Notes under the pieces: model-generated | The model's input: the letters and a program-made list of their open reading frames with translations, nothing else | Database searches by the model: none | Told to the model about the DNA's origin: nothing | Position numbers and translations under genes: made by a program | Origin: Helicobacteraceae bacterium | Lineage (GTDB): Bacteria > Campylobacterota > Campylobacteria > Campylobacterales > Sulfurimonadaceae | Reading direction: 5' to 3' | DNA: 37,576 nt | Assembly (NCBI GenBank): GCA_027063225.1 | Contig: JAMOSG010000027.1 | Location: 1 to 37,576 of the forward strand | Shown: positions 6,185-14,733 of the stretch, piece by piece | Layout of the letters: each line of letters begins with the position of its first letter | Numbering within the stretch: position 1 is the first letter of the stretch

Positions 6185-7398
6185 AACTATTAGAGTATGA
6201 AACAAGTCAAGATATGCTTGAACTTTTAACAGTAGATGCAGAGCGTTTTGAGATGGTTGCTTTGCCTCAAGCATTAGGCAGAATCTTAGCACAAGATATT
6301 GTAGCACCAAAAAATGATCCAGAATTTCCAACAGCTTCAATGGATGGTTATGCAGTCAAATTTGATGATTTGGCATTAGAGACACTGCAAGTTTTAGAAG
6401 ATGACAATCCAGCAGGAAAAGATGAACAAAGAGAACTTCAAATTGGTGAGGCTATTAAAACCTTTACAGGTTCAAAAATGCCTTATGGAAGTGATACTCT
6501 TATTCAAATAGAAAATGTTACTTATGAAGATGGAAAGATAACTATTAATGAAACTGTGCCTTTTGGTTCCTCTGTAAGACCTGTTGGTGAAGGGTATAAA
6601 GAGGGTGATATTTTAATTAAAAAAGGTACAAAAATAGGCTTTGCACAAATTGGTGTAATGGCAGGACTAAACCATGTAATGGTAAAAGTAGCACTTAAAC
6701 CTCGTGTAGCTATTATTGCAACAGGAAGTGAAGTATTAGACTTAGGTGTAGAGTCAAACAATCCTGCACAAATTAGAAGCTCAAATAACTACACACTTGC
6801 AGCATTGTTTGAACAAGCAGGGGCTGAAGTTGTACAAATGGGTGTTATAGGGGATGACAAAGATTCTATTATGCAAACATTTCAAAATGCTTTAGCAAGT
6901 GCAGATATTGTAGTAAGTACAGGTGGAGTGAGTGTTGGAGATTATGACTTTGTAAAAACTATTGTTCCACGCCTTGGAGCAGAGGTTGTTTACAAAGGTG
7001 TGGCTATTAAACCAGGGCGTCATATTATGGTTGCACAACTTGAGAAAAAGTTTTTATTTGGATTACCTGGTTTTGCTTACTCCTCTACAGTTACTGCAAT
7101 TTTATTTGTTTTACCTATGATTGCAAAAATGTTAGGCAGAGAGAAAAAAATTTACAAAACTGTAGAAGCACGTTTAAAAGAGGATTTTAAAAAGCGTAGT
7201 AAATTTACAGAGTTTACAGCATGTAATTTAGTAGTGGAAGATGGGCAATATTTTGTAGACTTTTCCCAAAAAAAGGTGGGAAGTTCAGCTATTTTAACAA
7301 ATATGTTAAACGATAGTGCCCTCATGGTAACAGCTCCAGAAGATGGTAACTTAGAGAGTGGCACTTTAGTAAATGTTATAGTATTGGAGAGTTTTTAA
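6181..7398 (+). CDS. moeA: Molybdopterin molybdenumtransferase MoeA
   Basis: Inserts molybdate into adenylylated molybdopterin, the last step of basic molybdenum cofactor synthesis (or tungstate, if a W-specific paralogue). 405 residues, the usual MoeA size. Residues about 45-70 contain FPTASMDGYAVKFDD, and the MoCF-binding domain has TGGVSVGDYD at 247-256 followed by KPGRHIMVAQ and FGLPG. The order of domains is complete. It overlaps moaE by four bases upstream and the next gene by one base (TAATG). Such cofactor genes would serve Mo/W enzymes such as nitrate reductase or formate dehydrogenase; none is in the window. Confidence 0.95.
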   Translation: MKLLEYETSQDMLELLTVDAERFEMVALPQALGRILAQDIVAPKNDPEFPTASMDGYAVKFDDLALETLQVLEDDNPAGKDEQRELQIGEAIKTFTGSKMPYGSDTLIQIENVTYEDGKITINETVPFGSSVRPVGEGYKEGDILIKKGTKIGFAQIGVMAGLNHVMVKVALKPRVAIIATGSEVLDLGVESNNPAQIRSSNNYTLAALFEQAGAEVVQMGVIGDDKDSIMQTFQNALASADIVVSTGGVSVGDYDFVKTIVPRLGAEVVYKGVAIKPGRHIMVAQLEKKFLFGLPGFAYSSTVTAILFVLPMIAKMLGREKKIYKTVEARLKEDFKKRSKFTEFTACNLVVEDGQYFVDFSQKKVGSSAILTNMLNDSALMVTAPEDGNLESGTLVNVIVLESF

Positions 7399-7943
7399 TG
7401 AGAGCATACACAATTAAACCACACTTAAAAAGTGTAGAAGAGTTAGATATTACAATTGAAGCAAATACAGTTTATAGTTTTTTTAATTCTATTTTAATAG
7501 ATGAATTACCAATTATTACAAAACATGTTGTTTATAGCGATGCAAATGCATTAAGTGAAGGTAAAGAGCCTTTTTTTATTGGTGAAAACCTTGTAATTGG
7601 TGATGCACTTATTTTGGGTAAAGAGGTTTTTGAAGATGTTGAAGCAACAATTCCTCAAAAAGATTTAGAGATGCTTATCTCTTATGATGTGAGTGATTTT
7701 TACAAAGAAGTTTTAAAACTTTTAGCAAAAACAGAAGTAAATCTCTATAGAACATTTGATGCTCAAAAAAATGGTGAAACTTTAAAACTTAATATTGAGT
7801 GGGTTTTATATACTTTTAATATTGCAGATGATAAAACGAAGCAGTATTTTCTCACAGAATTAGAAAAATCTTTAGATTCAACGAAAAATGTTGAAAAATA
7901 TATGCAAAAAATGGCACAATTAGCTTTAAATGTTGCACAATAG
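7398..7943 (+). CDS. Conserved-looking hypothetical protein in the moa-moe operon
   Basis: I do not recognise this 181-residue protein. It has no signal peptide or membrane segment. The N-terminal half (about 1-85) looks like a mixed beta domain (VYSFFNSILIDELPIITKHV, then FFIGENLVIGDALILGKEVF). The C-terminal half is helical (DVSDFYKEVLKLLAKTEVN, then a Lys/Gln-rich helix to the end). The ATG overlaps the moeA stop by one base, so it is translated with moeA. A molybdenum-cofactor link is only suggested by position. The next gene follows after 19 bases. Confidence 0.75.
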   Translation: MRAYTIKPHLKSVEELDITIEANTVYSFFNSILIDELPIITKHVVYSDANALSEGKEPFFIGENLVIGDALILGKEVFEDVEATIPQKDLEMLISYDVSDFYKEVLKLLAKTEVNLYRTFDAQKNGETLKLNIEWVLYTFNIADDKTKQYFLTELEKSLDSTKNVEKYMQKMAQLALNVAQ

Positions 7944-7962
7944 AAATTAAGGGAATGACAAG

Positions 7963-9225
7963 ATGATAACACAAGAACAGATTATGCAAAAATTAGAAGA
8001 ATTTTTAGCACTTGCTAAAGAGTTAAACTACGATCCAGTTGCACTTTATGACAAAGATCCATTGATGATGCAAATTTTAGGTGGTGGAACAGTTGCTACG
8101 TTGGCAGTTTTATTTATTTTTGGGAAGATAATTACAAAACCAAACCTTGAAAAACTTCTTCAAAACTTAGAGAATGATGAGAACGATTTTTATGATTATC
8201 AACATCAACTTGCAAAACTAGCAAAAGTTTTAGCAAGTGCTAAGCCAGACTTTTTAGAACAAGTAAAAGCAAAAAAAGAGTCTATTTATGAAAGAGAGTT
8301 AGCAACTTTAACAGAACTTTCAATTGATGCAAAGCTTGAGCGATTTCAAGAGATGGCTAAAAGTTATGTACATTTAGGTGATGTTGCTGGTAGAAAAGAT
8401 GAAGAACTTGGAGAGTTTTACTCACAAAAAGCTCAAGAGATTTTAAATGAAAAACTTAAAGATGCTATTCGTGTGTATATGGAAGAGTTTGAGTTTAATG
8501 AAGATGGTATGCATGATTTAGAAGCAATTGTTGCTTATGCAAATACACTTGAAGAACCTTACACAATTTTAAATATTGTAACTCAAAAACTTGATAGTGT
8601 AGATTTTGGTGCAAGTTTAGATGTATTTACTTTTGTAAGAGCATTAGATGAAGATGGACTTGTTCAAATTTATGATTATTGTATAGAAAAACAAAACAAA
8701 CTTTTTGAAGATGGAAACTCAATTATTGGTGTTGAGATTTTAGAGTATTTAATTGAAAATGATGAAAAAGAGAAAGTGTTAGAGTATGTAAAATCTTTAA
8801 CAATTGATACTTATCTTCAAGAGCTTAACTACCGTTACTTTGGACAAGGTGATGAGGAGTTTGATTTAGCGTTTATTGCAAACCCTACGCCAATTAATCG
8901 TGATTATGCAAACTATCTTGAGTCAAAATTCACAAATATGTGGAGAGAAGCTGATAAGTTAGAAGATCTTTTAGAAAAAGAGAATGTTAAAAATGTTATT
9001 GGTCACGACAGAGCAAGAAAAATTATTGAGCGTATTGATGAACTTCGTGAAAATTTTGATGCGAAAAAAGCACTAGAAGTTGCACAAAAAGCTGCTCAAG
9101 AAGCAAAAGATCTAGTAGAAAAAGCAAAAGAACTTGTTACTAAAAAAGAGCAAGAACAAAAGATGCAAGAGGTTGAGCAAGAGCTATTAGAGGCACAAAC
9201 TTCTGAAGAACAAACTAAGAAGTAG
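7963..9225 (+). CDS. Hypothetical membrane-anchored protein with C-terminal coiled coil
   Basis: I do not recognise this 420-residue protein. One hydrophobic segment at about 36-58 (ILGGGTVATLAVLFIFGKII) follows a short acidic helical N-terminus, so it is probably anchored in the inner membrane with one pass. The bulk (60-365) is acidic and helical, with pairs such as LKDAIRVYMEEFEFNEDG. Residues about 369-420 are an Ala/Glu/Lys/Gln-rich stretch with strong coiled-coil character. The Lys-rich flank after the segment argues that the large C-terminal part is cytoplasmic. The ATG at 7963 follows AGGGA. It closes the operon before a terminator hairpin that includes its stop codon. A scaffold role is possible but unproven. 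Confidence 0.78.
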   Translation: MITQEQIMQKLEEFLALAKELNYDPVALYDKDPLMMQILGGGTVATLAVLFIFGKIITKPNLEKLLQNLENDENDFYDYQHQLAKLAKVLASAKPDFLEQVKAKKESIYERELATLTELSIDAKLERFQEMAKSYVHLGDVAGRKDEELGEFYSQKAQEILNEKLKDAIRVYMEEFEFNEDGMHDLEAIVAYANTLEEPYTILNIVTQKLDSVDFGASLDVFTFVRALDEDGLVQIYDYCIEKQNKLFEDGNSIIGVEILEYLIENDEKEKVLEYVKSLTIDTYLQELNYRYFGQGDEEFDLAFIANPTPINRDYANYLESKFTNMWREADKLEDLLEKENVKNVIGHDRARKIIERIDELRENFDAKKALEVAQKAAQEAKDLVEKAKELVTKKEQEQKMQEVEQELLEAQTSEEQTKK

Positions 9226-9248
9226 AGATTTTCTCTACCTCTTATTTT
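9222..9248 (+). terminator. Terminator of the moaD operon
   Basis: GTAGAGA (9222-9228) pairs with TCTCTAC (9232-9238) around TTT, then a T-rich stretch to 9248. The stop codon of the preceding gene is in the left arm. Confidence 0.65.
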
Positions 9249-9310
9249 AAAAGTTTATAAAAAAATTCCCCATTATTTACTAAACCCCTTTATTCACTTC
9301 TAAATTTTGT

Positions 9311-9316
9311 TATAAT
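9311..9316 (+). promoter_or_regulatory. -10 box of leuA
   Basis: TATAAT preceded by TTTTGT, 52 bases before the leuA ATG. The -35 region is T-rich without a consensus hexamer. No leader peptide with a leucine run or T-box-like structure was seen in the leader. Confidence 0.6.
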
Positions 9317-9368
9317 TACACCAAAGTAGAGTGCAACTACTTAATTCAAGTTTTAAAAAAGGTTTTTT

Positions 9369-11027
9369 ATGAAAAATATCCCACAAGGTAAATATAAACC
9401 CTATCCAAAGATAGATTTGCCAGATAGAAAATGGCCAGACAATACAATTACAAAAGCTCCACTTTGGTGTAGTGTAGATTTACGTGATGGTAATCAAGCG
9501 CTTATTAACCCAATGAGTATGGAGAAAAAACTTGAACTATTTGCACTCTTAGTTAAACTTGGTTTTAAAGAGATAGAGGTAGGTTTTCCTTCTGCTTCTA
9601 AAATTGAATTTGACTTTTTAAGAAAATTGGTAGATGATAAACTTATTCCAGATGATGTAACAATTCAGGTTTTAGTACAAGCTAGAGAGCATCTTATTGC
9701 AAAAACTTTTGAAGCATTAAAGGGTGTAAGACGTTCAATTGTGCACCTTTACAACTCTACAAGTGTTGCGCAAAGAAAGATTGTTTTTGCAAAAACACAA
9801 GATGAGATTGTAGAATTAGCACTCAATGGTGTAGATTTAGTAAAAAAATATGAGGCACAACATGATGGTGAGATAGTTTTAGAGTATTCACCAGAGAGTT
9901 TTACGGGAACTGAGCTTGAGTTTGCAGCGCGTATTTGTAATGCTGTAACTGCTCGTTGGGGTATAGCAAAGAATCGTCCTGTTATTATTAATCTACCAGC
10001 GACTGTTGAGATGGCAACACCAAATATCTACGCAGATCAAGTGGAGTGGATGGGACGCCATTTAGAAAATCGTGAGCATATCTTAATCTCTACACATACA
10101 CACAACGACCGTGGAACAAGTGTCGCAGCGACAGAGTTAGCACTTTTAGCAGGAGCTGATAGAGTTGAGGGGACACTTTTAAGTAATGGTGAGCGTACAG
10201 GAAATGTAGATATTATCACTTTAGCGTTAAATATGACAACTCAAGGTGTTGATAGTGGGCTTGATTTTAGTAATGTAAATGAGGTTGTAGAGATTGTTGA
10301 AAAAGTAACAGAACTTCCAACACACCCACGTCATCCTTATGTTGGTGAGCTTGTTTATACTGCATTTAGTGGAAGTCATCAAGATGCAATTAACAAAGGT
10401 TTAGCGTACCAAAAAGCAAAAGAGGATCCTTTTTGGGAAGTTCCATACCTTCCAATAGACCCAGCAGATGTTGGAAGAACATATGAGTCTATTATTCGCA
10501 TTAATGCACAATCTGGTAAAGGTGGGGTTGCATATATTTTAGAGAAAAATTTTGGATACCAACTTCCAAAAGCGATGCACCCAGAGATTGGGCGTTATGT
10601 GCAAGTTGTGAGTGATCAAAAAGGGCGTGAGCTGAGTGCAGAAGAGATTTTAGAGATTTTTAAAGCGAACTATTTTGAGATGCCACAACATATTGTACTT
10701 AAAAGTTTTACACACACTTCAAATGGTGGAAAAACACAATGTGAGCTTTCTTATGAATACAATGGCAAAGCAATCACACAAAATGGTGAAGGTAATGGTC
10801 CAATAGATGCGTGTAAAAATGCTTTAATGAAAGATTATAAAAATGAGTTTGTTGTAAAATCGTACTCAGAACACTCATGTGGCGATAAAAGCTCAGCAAA
10901 AGCAGTAGCATATATTGAGATTGAGAGTAAAGATATTTTATCTTGTTTTGGAGTTGGAGCCGATAATGATATCGCTTTAGCATCGGTAAAAGCGATGTTT
11001 AGTGCAGTAAATAGAGCATTTGCGTAG
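9369..11027 (+). CDS. leuA: 2-isopropylmalate synthase (long LeuA type)
   Basis: Condenses acetyl-CoA with 2-oxoisovalerate, the committed step of leucine synthesis. The 552 residues begin with KYKPYPKIDLPDRKWPD, which marks the longer LeuA type otherwise seen in actinobacteria and fungi rather than the roughly 520-residue E. coli form. DLRDGNQAL with Arg39-Asp40 is the catalytic DRE-type start of the TIM barrel; HTHND at 243-247 carries metal-binding His residues; LLSNGERTGN follows. The C-terminal part (about 430-552) is the regulatory domain for leucine feedback (ECELSYEYNG..., then a GVGADNDIALASVKA tail). A GG-containing site precedes the ATG. mutS7 starts 17 bases downstream. Confidence 0.95.
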   Translation: MKNIPQGKYKPYPKIDLPDRKWPDNTITKAPLWCSVDLRDGNQALINPMSMEKKLELFALLVKLGFKEIEVGFPSASKIEFDFLRKLVDDKLIPDDVTIQVLVQAREHLIAKTFEALKGVRRSIVHLYNSTSVAQRKIVFAKTQDEIVELALNGVDLVKKYEAQHDGEIVLEYSPESFTGTELEFAARICNAVTARWGIAKNRPVIINLPATVEMATPNIYADQVEWMGRHLENREHILISTHTHNDRGTSVAATELALLAGADRVEGTLLSNGERTGNVDIITLALNMTTQGVDSGLDFSNVNEVVEIVEKVTELPTHPRHPYVGELVYTAFSGSHQDAINKGLAYQKAKEDPFWEVPYLPIDPADVGRTYESIIRINAQSGKGGVAYILEKNFGYQLPKAMHPEIGRYVQVVSDQKGRELSAEEILEIFKANYFEMPQHIVLKSFTHTSNGGKTQCELSYEYNGKAITQNGEGNGPIDACKNALMKDYKNEFVVKSYSEHSCGDKSSAKAVAYIEIESKDILSCFGVGADNDIALASVKAMFSAVNRAFA

Positions 11028-11044
11028 AGTAAGTTTTTAGCTCA

Positions 11045-13978
11045 ATGAAAAAAGAGATCCATGCAATTTTAGAAAACAAAGATCTCCTTTTAACAGAGGC
11101 CTATTTTGAGATTCAAACTTTAGCAGAGCAAAGGTATGGAAAAGATACCTTTGTTCTTATAGAGATTGGAACTTTTTTTGAGGTTTATGAAGTTAATAAT
11201 GATGATGAACAAATAGGAAAAGCACGTGAAATTGCGGAGCTTTTAAATATTCAACTTACACGTAAAAATAAAAATATTATCCACAACGATAGAAAAAATC
11301 CCCTTATGGCAGGTGTTCCTGCAGTTAGTTTTGAAAAACATCTCAGTCGCATTTTACAGTATGAAAAATATACTATTGTAGTTATTAAACAAGTGGGAAC
11401 TCCACCCAATGTAAAACGTGTTGTTGAGAGTATAATTTCTCCTGGAACCAATGTAGATTATGTAGTGAGTGCAGATGAAAACTACATTACATCTATTTTT
11501 GTAGATAGAATCAAAGAGAACTACCTTGTTGGGTTTAGTTCTATAGACTTAAGTACAGGTAAAGTTGTTTATAATGAAGTGTATGGAACAAGTGAAGACC
11601 CAATGTTTGGGCTTGATGAGGCTTTTAACTATCTTATAGTTAATAAAAGTAGTGAAGTGCTTATCACTTTTTTAGATAAAAACATCTCTCAAAAAGAGGT
11701 GCTAGATTATTTAGAACTCTCCCATAAACCACACTATATTAATACCTCAAAAGCAAAAATAGCCTACCAAAATGAACTCTTTAAAAGGGTTTTTGAGATA
11801 GAGTCTTTTTTAATGCCAATAGAAGCTCTTGATATGGAAAAATATGCTTTAGCGAGTGAGTCTTTAGCGATACTTCTTGATTTTATTATTGAACACGATA
11901 GTGAGATTATTCAAAAACTGCAACTTCCTCAAAAACTAGATATTGCAAAGTATAGTTACCTTGGAAACAATGCACTAGAACAGCTCAATATTATCTCAAA
12001 AAATGGGGTAAGTGTTTTTAATATTATCGATTTTACATCAACTGCTATGGGGAGACGCCTTTTAAAAGAGAGGCTTTCACACCCAATAAAAAATGAAAAA
12101 GAACTTCAAAAACGCTATAAACTTTCACAAGATTTATTTGATTACCATCAAGTGATTGAGGAGAGTTTAGGGCAAATTTACGATATTGAGAGGTTAAGTC
12201 GTAGAATTTTGTTAGAGCGGTTACACCCTTTTGAGCTTTACTATTTGTATGAGTCTTTATTTTCTATTAAAAATATTGTAGAGTTTATGGAGAATTACCT
12301 TTTTTTAGAACCACCATGTAGCTCACACGATATTGCACTTTTTATTAAAAAAATAGAATCAACTTTTGATATACAAGCATGTGCAAAATTTATGCTTAAG
12401 GACATTTCCCAAAATCTTATTCAACCAAATATCAATGCACAAATTGATCTGCTTTTAGAGGAAAATGAAAAACTTTATACGCAACTTGAACTGCTTCAAG
12501 AACATATTTTAAACCTTTTAGGTACACAAGAAAAAAACTTTGTAACAATTTCACGCCTTGATAAAGAGGGATTTTTTTTAACACTTACAAAAAATCGCTA
12601 CAACTCTATAAAAAAAGAGCTTTTGGCATCGCATATTATTATAGAAGATGAACTTTATCTTTTTAAAGATTTTACTATTAAAGTGCAAACCTCTAATGTA
12701 AAAATAAGCAATGCTTTAACATCAAAAATAACAGATAGATATGTATCAAACCTTGCAAAGATTATTAGCTTAAATAAAGGGGTGTATCAAGAGCAAATTA
12801 AACTTTACGCAAAAGAGTTTCATACCCTTTTAAAACAATTGGTTTCTTTTATTGCAGAGATTGATGTAACCATCTCTAATGTAAAAGCAAGTAAAAAATT
12901 AAACCTTGTTGCACCACAAATTATACAAAGCAAAGAGAACTTTTTAGAGGTTCAAAATCTACGCCACCCAATTATTGAGTTAAATGAAGAGAGTGGGGTA
13001 TTTGTGCCAAACGATTTAGTTTTAGGGGAGCTAGATCTAGCTAAGTTAGAAGAAAATGTAATTGTGCAAAATGCAAAAGGTTTAACACAAAATGCAAAAA
13101 AAGTGCACGGAGTATTGCTTTATGGAATAAATAGTAGTGGAAAAAGCTCTTTAATGAAGAGTGTTGGAATTGCTGTTATTTTAGCGCAAAGTGGTTTTTT
13201 TGTGCCAGCATCTAGTATGCGATTTTCCCTTTTTGATTCTGTTTTTACAAGAATTAGCGGAGCAGATAATATTGCACGTGGACTTTCAAGTTTTGCTGTT
13301 GAGATGTTAGATTTAAAAAATATTTTTAATCGTGCTACAAAACACTCTTTAATTTTAGGTGATGAGATAAGCCACTCCACAGAAACGCTCAGTGGTTTAA
13401 GTATTGTTGCAAGTGCTATTGTAAAACTTGCAAAGATGGAGCCACTTTTTATTTTTGCAACCCATTTACATCAGCTCCCTGAACTAGAAGAGATACAAAA
13501 ACTTTCAAATGTTATGCCATTGCATCTTAGTGTTATTTATGATCAAAAAAGTGATAAACTCATCTACAATAGAAAACTTCGCTATGGAAGTGGAAGTAGT
13601 CTCTATGGGCTAGAGTTTGCAAAGTCCCTTCATATAGATAAAGAGTTTTTAGATTTGGCAAATAGCATACGCAAACGCATCGCAGATGATTATGAAAGTA
13701 TTGAGCGATTAGGGAAGAAAAAAAGTAGTAAATACAACAAAGAACTCTACCTTGCTTCTTGTGCTATTTGTGGCGATAAAGTAGATGATGTACACCATAT
13801 TCAACCACAAAATGAAGCAGATGAGAATGAGTTTATTGGGCATATCCATAAAGATCATAAATACAATCTTATTCCACTATGTAAAAAGCACCACCAAATG
13901 GTGCATAGTGCAAAACTGCATATAAAAGGGTTTATGGCAACCTCTAAAGGGTTAGAGTTGCATTATGAAGAGGAGTGA
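11045..13978 (+). CDS. mutS7: MutS7-type DNA mismatch repair ATPase with C-terminal HNH endonuclease
   Basis: 977 residues. The N-terminal mismatch-recognition domain has the Phe-x-Glu motif (GTFFEVY, Phe44 and Glu46). Core and lever domains follow. The ABC-type ATPase has Walker A GINSSGKS at 694-701, Walker B with Asp773-Glu774 (LGDEIS), and ATHLHQLPEL after it. Residues about 900-960 are an HNH nuclease: CAIC (Cys906, Cys909), VHHI (His917-His918), NLIPLCKKHH (Asn941, Cys946, His949-His950). This layout is the MutS7 subfamily known from Campylobacterota, some giant viruses and octocoral mitochondria. Such a protein could bind a mismatch and nick by itself, without MutL; that is an inference from domain content. 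No clear ribosome site precedes the ATG at 11045, 17 bases after leuA, suggesting translational coupling. Confidence 0.93.
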   Translation: MKKEIHAILENKDLLLTEAYFEIQTLAEQRYGKDTFVLIEIGTFFEVYEVNNDDEQIGKAREIAELLNIQLTRKNKNIIHNDRKNPLMAGVPAVSFEKHLSRILQYEKYTIVVIKQVGTPPNVKRVVESIISPGTNVDYVVSADENYITSIFVDRIKENYLVGFSSIDLSTGKVVYNEVYGTSEDPMFGLDEAFNYLIVNKSSEVLITFLDKNISQKEVLDYLELSHKPHYINTSKAKIAYQNELFKRVFEIESFLMPIEALDMEKYALASESLAILLDFIIEHDSEIIQKLQLPQKLDIAKYSYLGNNALEQLNIISKNGVSVFNIIDFTSTAMGRRLLKERLSHPIKNEKELQKRYKLSQDLFDYHQVIEESLGQIYDIERLSRRILLERLHPFELYYLYESLFSIKNIVEFMENYLFLEPPCSSHDIALFIKKIESTFDIQACAKFMLKDISQNLIQPNINAQIDLLLEENEKLYTQLELLQEHILNLLGTQEKNFVTISRLDKEGFFLTLTKNRYNSIKKELLASHIIIEDELYLFKDFTIKVQTSNVKISNALTSKITDRYVSNLAKIISLNKGVYQEQIKLYAKEFHTLLKQLVSFIAEIDVTISNVKASKKLNLVAPQIIQSKENFLEVQNLRHPIIELNEESGVFVPNDLVLGELDLAKLEENVIVQNAKGLTQNAKKVHGVLLYGINSSGKSSLMKSVGIAVILAQSGFFVPASSMRFSLFDSVFTRISGADNIARGLSSFAVEMLDLKNIFNRATKHSLILGDEISHSTETLSGLSIVASAIVKLAKMEPLFIFATHLHQLPELEEIQKLSNVMPLHLSVIYDQKSDKLIYNRKLRYGSGSSLYGLEFAKSLHIDKEFLDLANSIRKRIADDYESIERLGKKKSSKYNKELYLASCAICGDKVDDVHHIQPQNEADENEFIGHIHKDHKYNLIPLCKKHHQMVHSAKLHIKGFMATSKGLELHYEEE

Positions 13979-13980
13979 GC

Positions 13981-14730
13981 TTACTGCATAAAAGCAATAA
14001 GCGAAGCGGTAACTGCTACATTGAGAGATTCAACTCCTCTATTCATTGGAATTTTTAAAGAGTCATTACATAATGCTTCTACCTCTTTTGTAACACCTTC
14101 ACTCTCATTTCCTAAAATAAACACCTCTTTTTGAGATTTTTCTAAATCATATATATTATGTTTTGCGTAAGAGGAGAGAGCATAGATTTTTGCACCATCT
14201 AAATTTTCTAAAACCTCTTTGAGTGTATTACAAAAATAGATGGGTATTTTAAAAAGTGTTCCAGCACTTGCTTTCACTACAAGTGGAGAGATTTTTGCAC
14301 TATTTTTTTTAGGTAAAATAATACCATCAATATTTCCAGCAGCACAAGAGCGAATAATCATTCCTAAGTTTTGTGGATTTTGCACACCATCAAGAGCAAT
14401 AAGTCTAAACTTTTTTAAGTTTTGTATCTCCTGTGCATTTTGGTATGTTTTACTTAAAATATCGAGTGCCACACCTTGATCTTGTTTTGCATTTTTACTA
14501 ATGCGACTTAGAGCTGTTTTGTCGTGGTATGTTATTTCAAGGTTTCTCTGTTTTGCTAAAAGTAAAATCTTTTTTATTGTACTATCTGGTTTATTTGTTT
14601 TTGCAAGGTGAAGCTTATGAATTGTTATAGAGTCATCTTGTAAAAGTTCTATTGCAACATTTCTTCCATAAAGTGTAATAACTCTTTCAAAAAAAGCTTT
14701 TTTTTCTAAGTATTCTTTAGAATCTTTCAT
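13981..14730 (-). CDS. SpoU/TrmH-family RNA 2'-O-methyltransferase
   Basis: SPOUT-class methyltransferase that methylates ribose 2'-OH in rRNA or tRNA using AdoMet. 249 residues: an N-terminal L30e-like substrate-binding domain (about 15-90, ending QGVALD) and the knotted catalytic domain. The three SpoU motifs are intact: NPQNLGMIIRSC at 118-129 with Arg127, VFILGNESEGV at 203-212, and IPMNRGVESLNVAVTASL at 227-244. Size and two-domain form fit RlmB (23S Gm2251) or TrmH-like enzymes; which RNA is modified cannot be settled, so no symbol is given. AGGA precedes the ATG. It lies three bases behind yaaA and converges on mutS7 with a two-base gap and no visible terminator. Confidence 0.92.
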   Translation of the reverse strand: MKDSKEYLEKKAFFERVITLYGRNVAIELLQDDSITIHKLHLAKTNKPDSTIKKILLLAKQRNLEITYHDKTALSRISKNAKQDQGVALDILSKTYQNAQEIQNLKKFRLIALDGVQNPQNLGMIIRSCAAGNIDGIILPKKNSAKISPLVVKASAGTLFKIPIYFCNTLKEVLENLDGAKIYALSSYAKHNIYDLEKSQKEVFILGNESEGVTKEVEALCNDSLKIPMNRGVESLNVAVTASLIAFMQ

Positions 14731-14733
14731 TTT

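Noticed and set aside
9226..9368. T-box or leucine leader peptide before leuA
   Set aside because: No specifier structure, no short Leu-rich frame with a ribosome site and no attenuator hairpin were seen.
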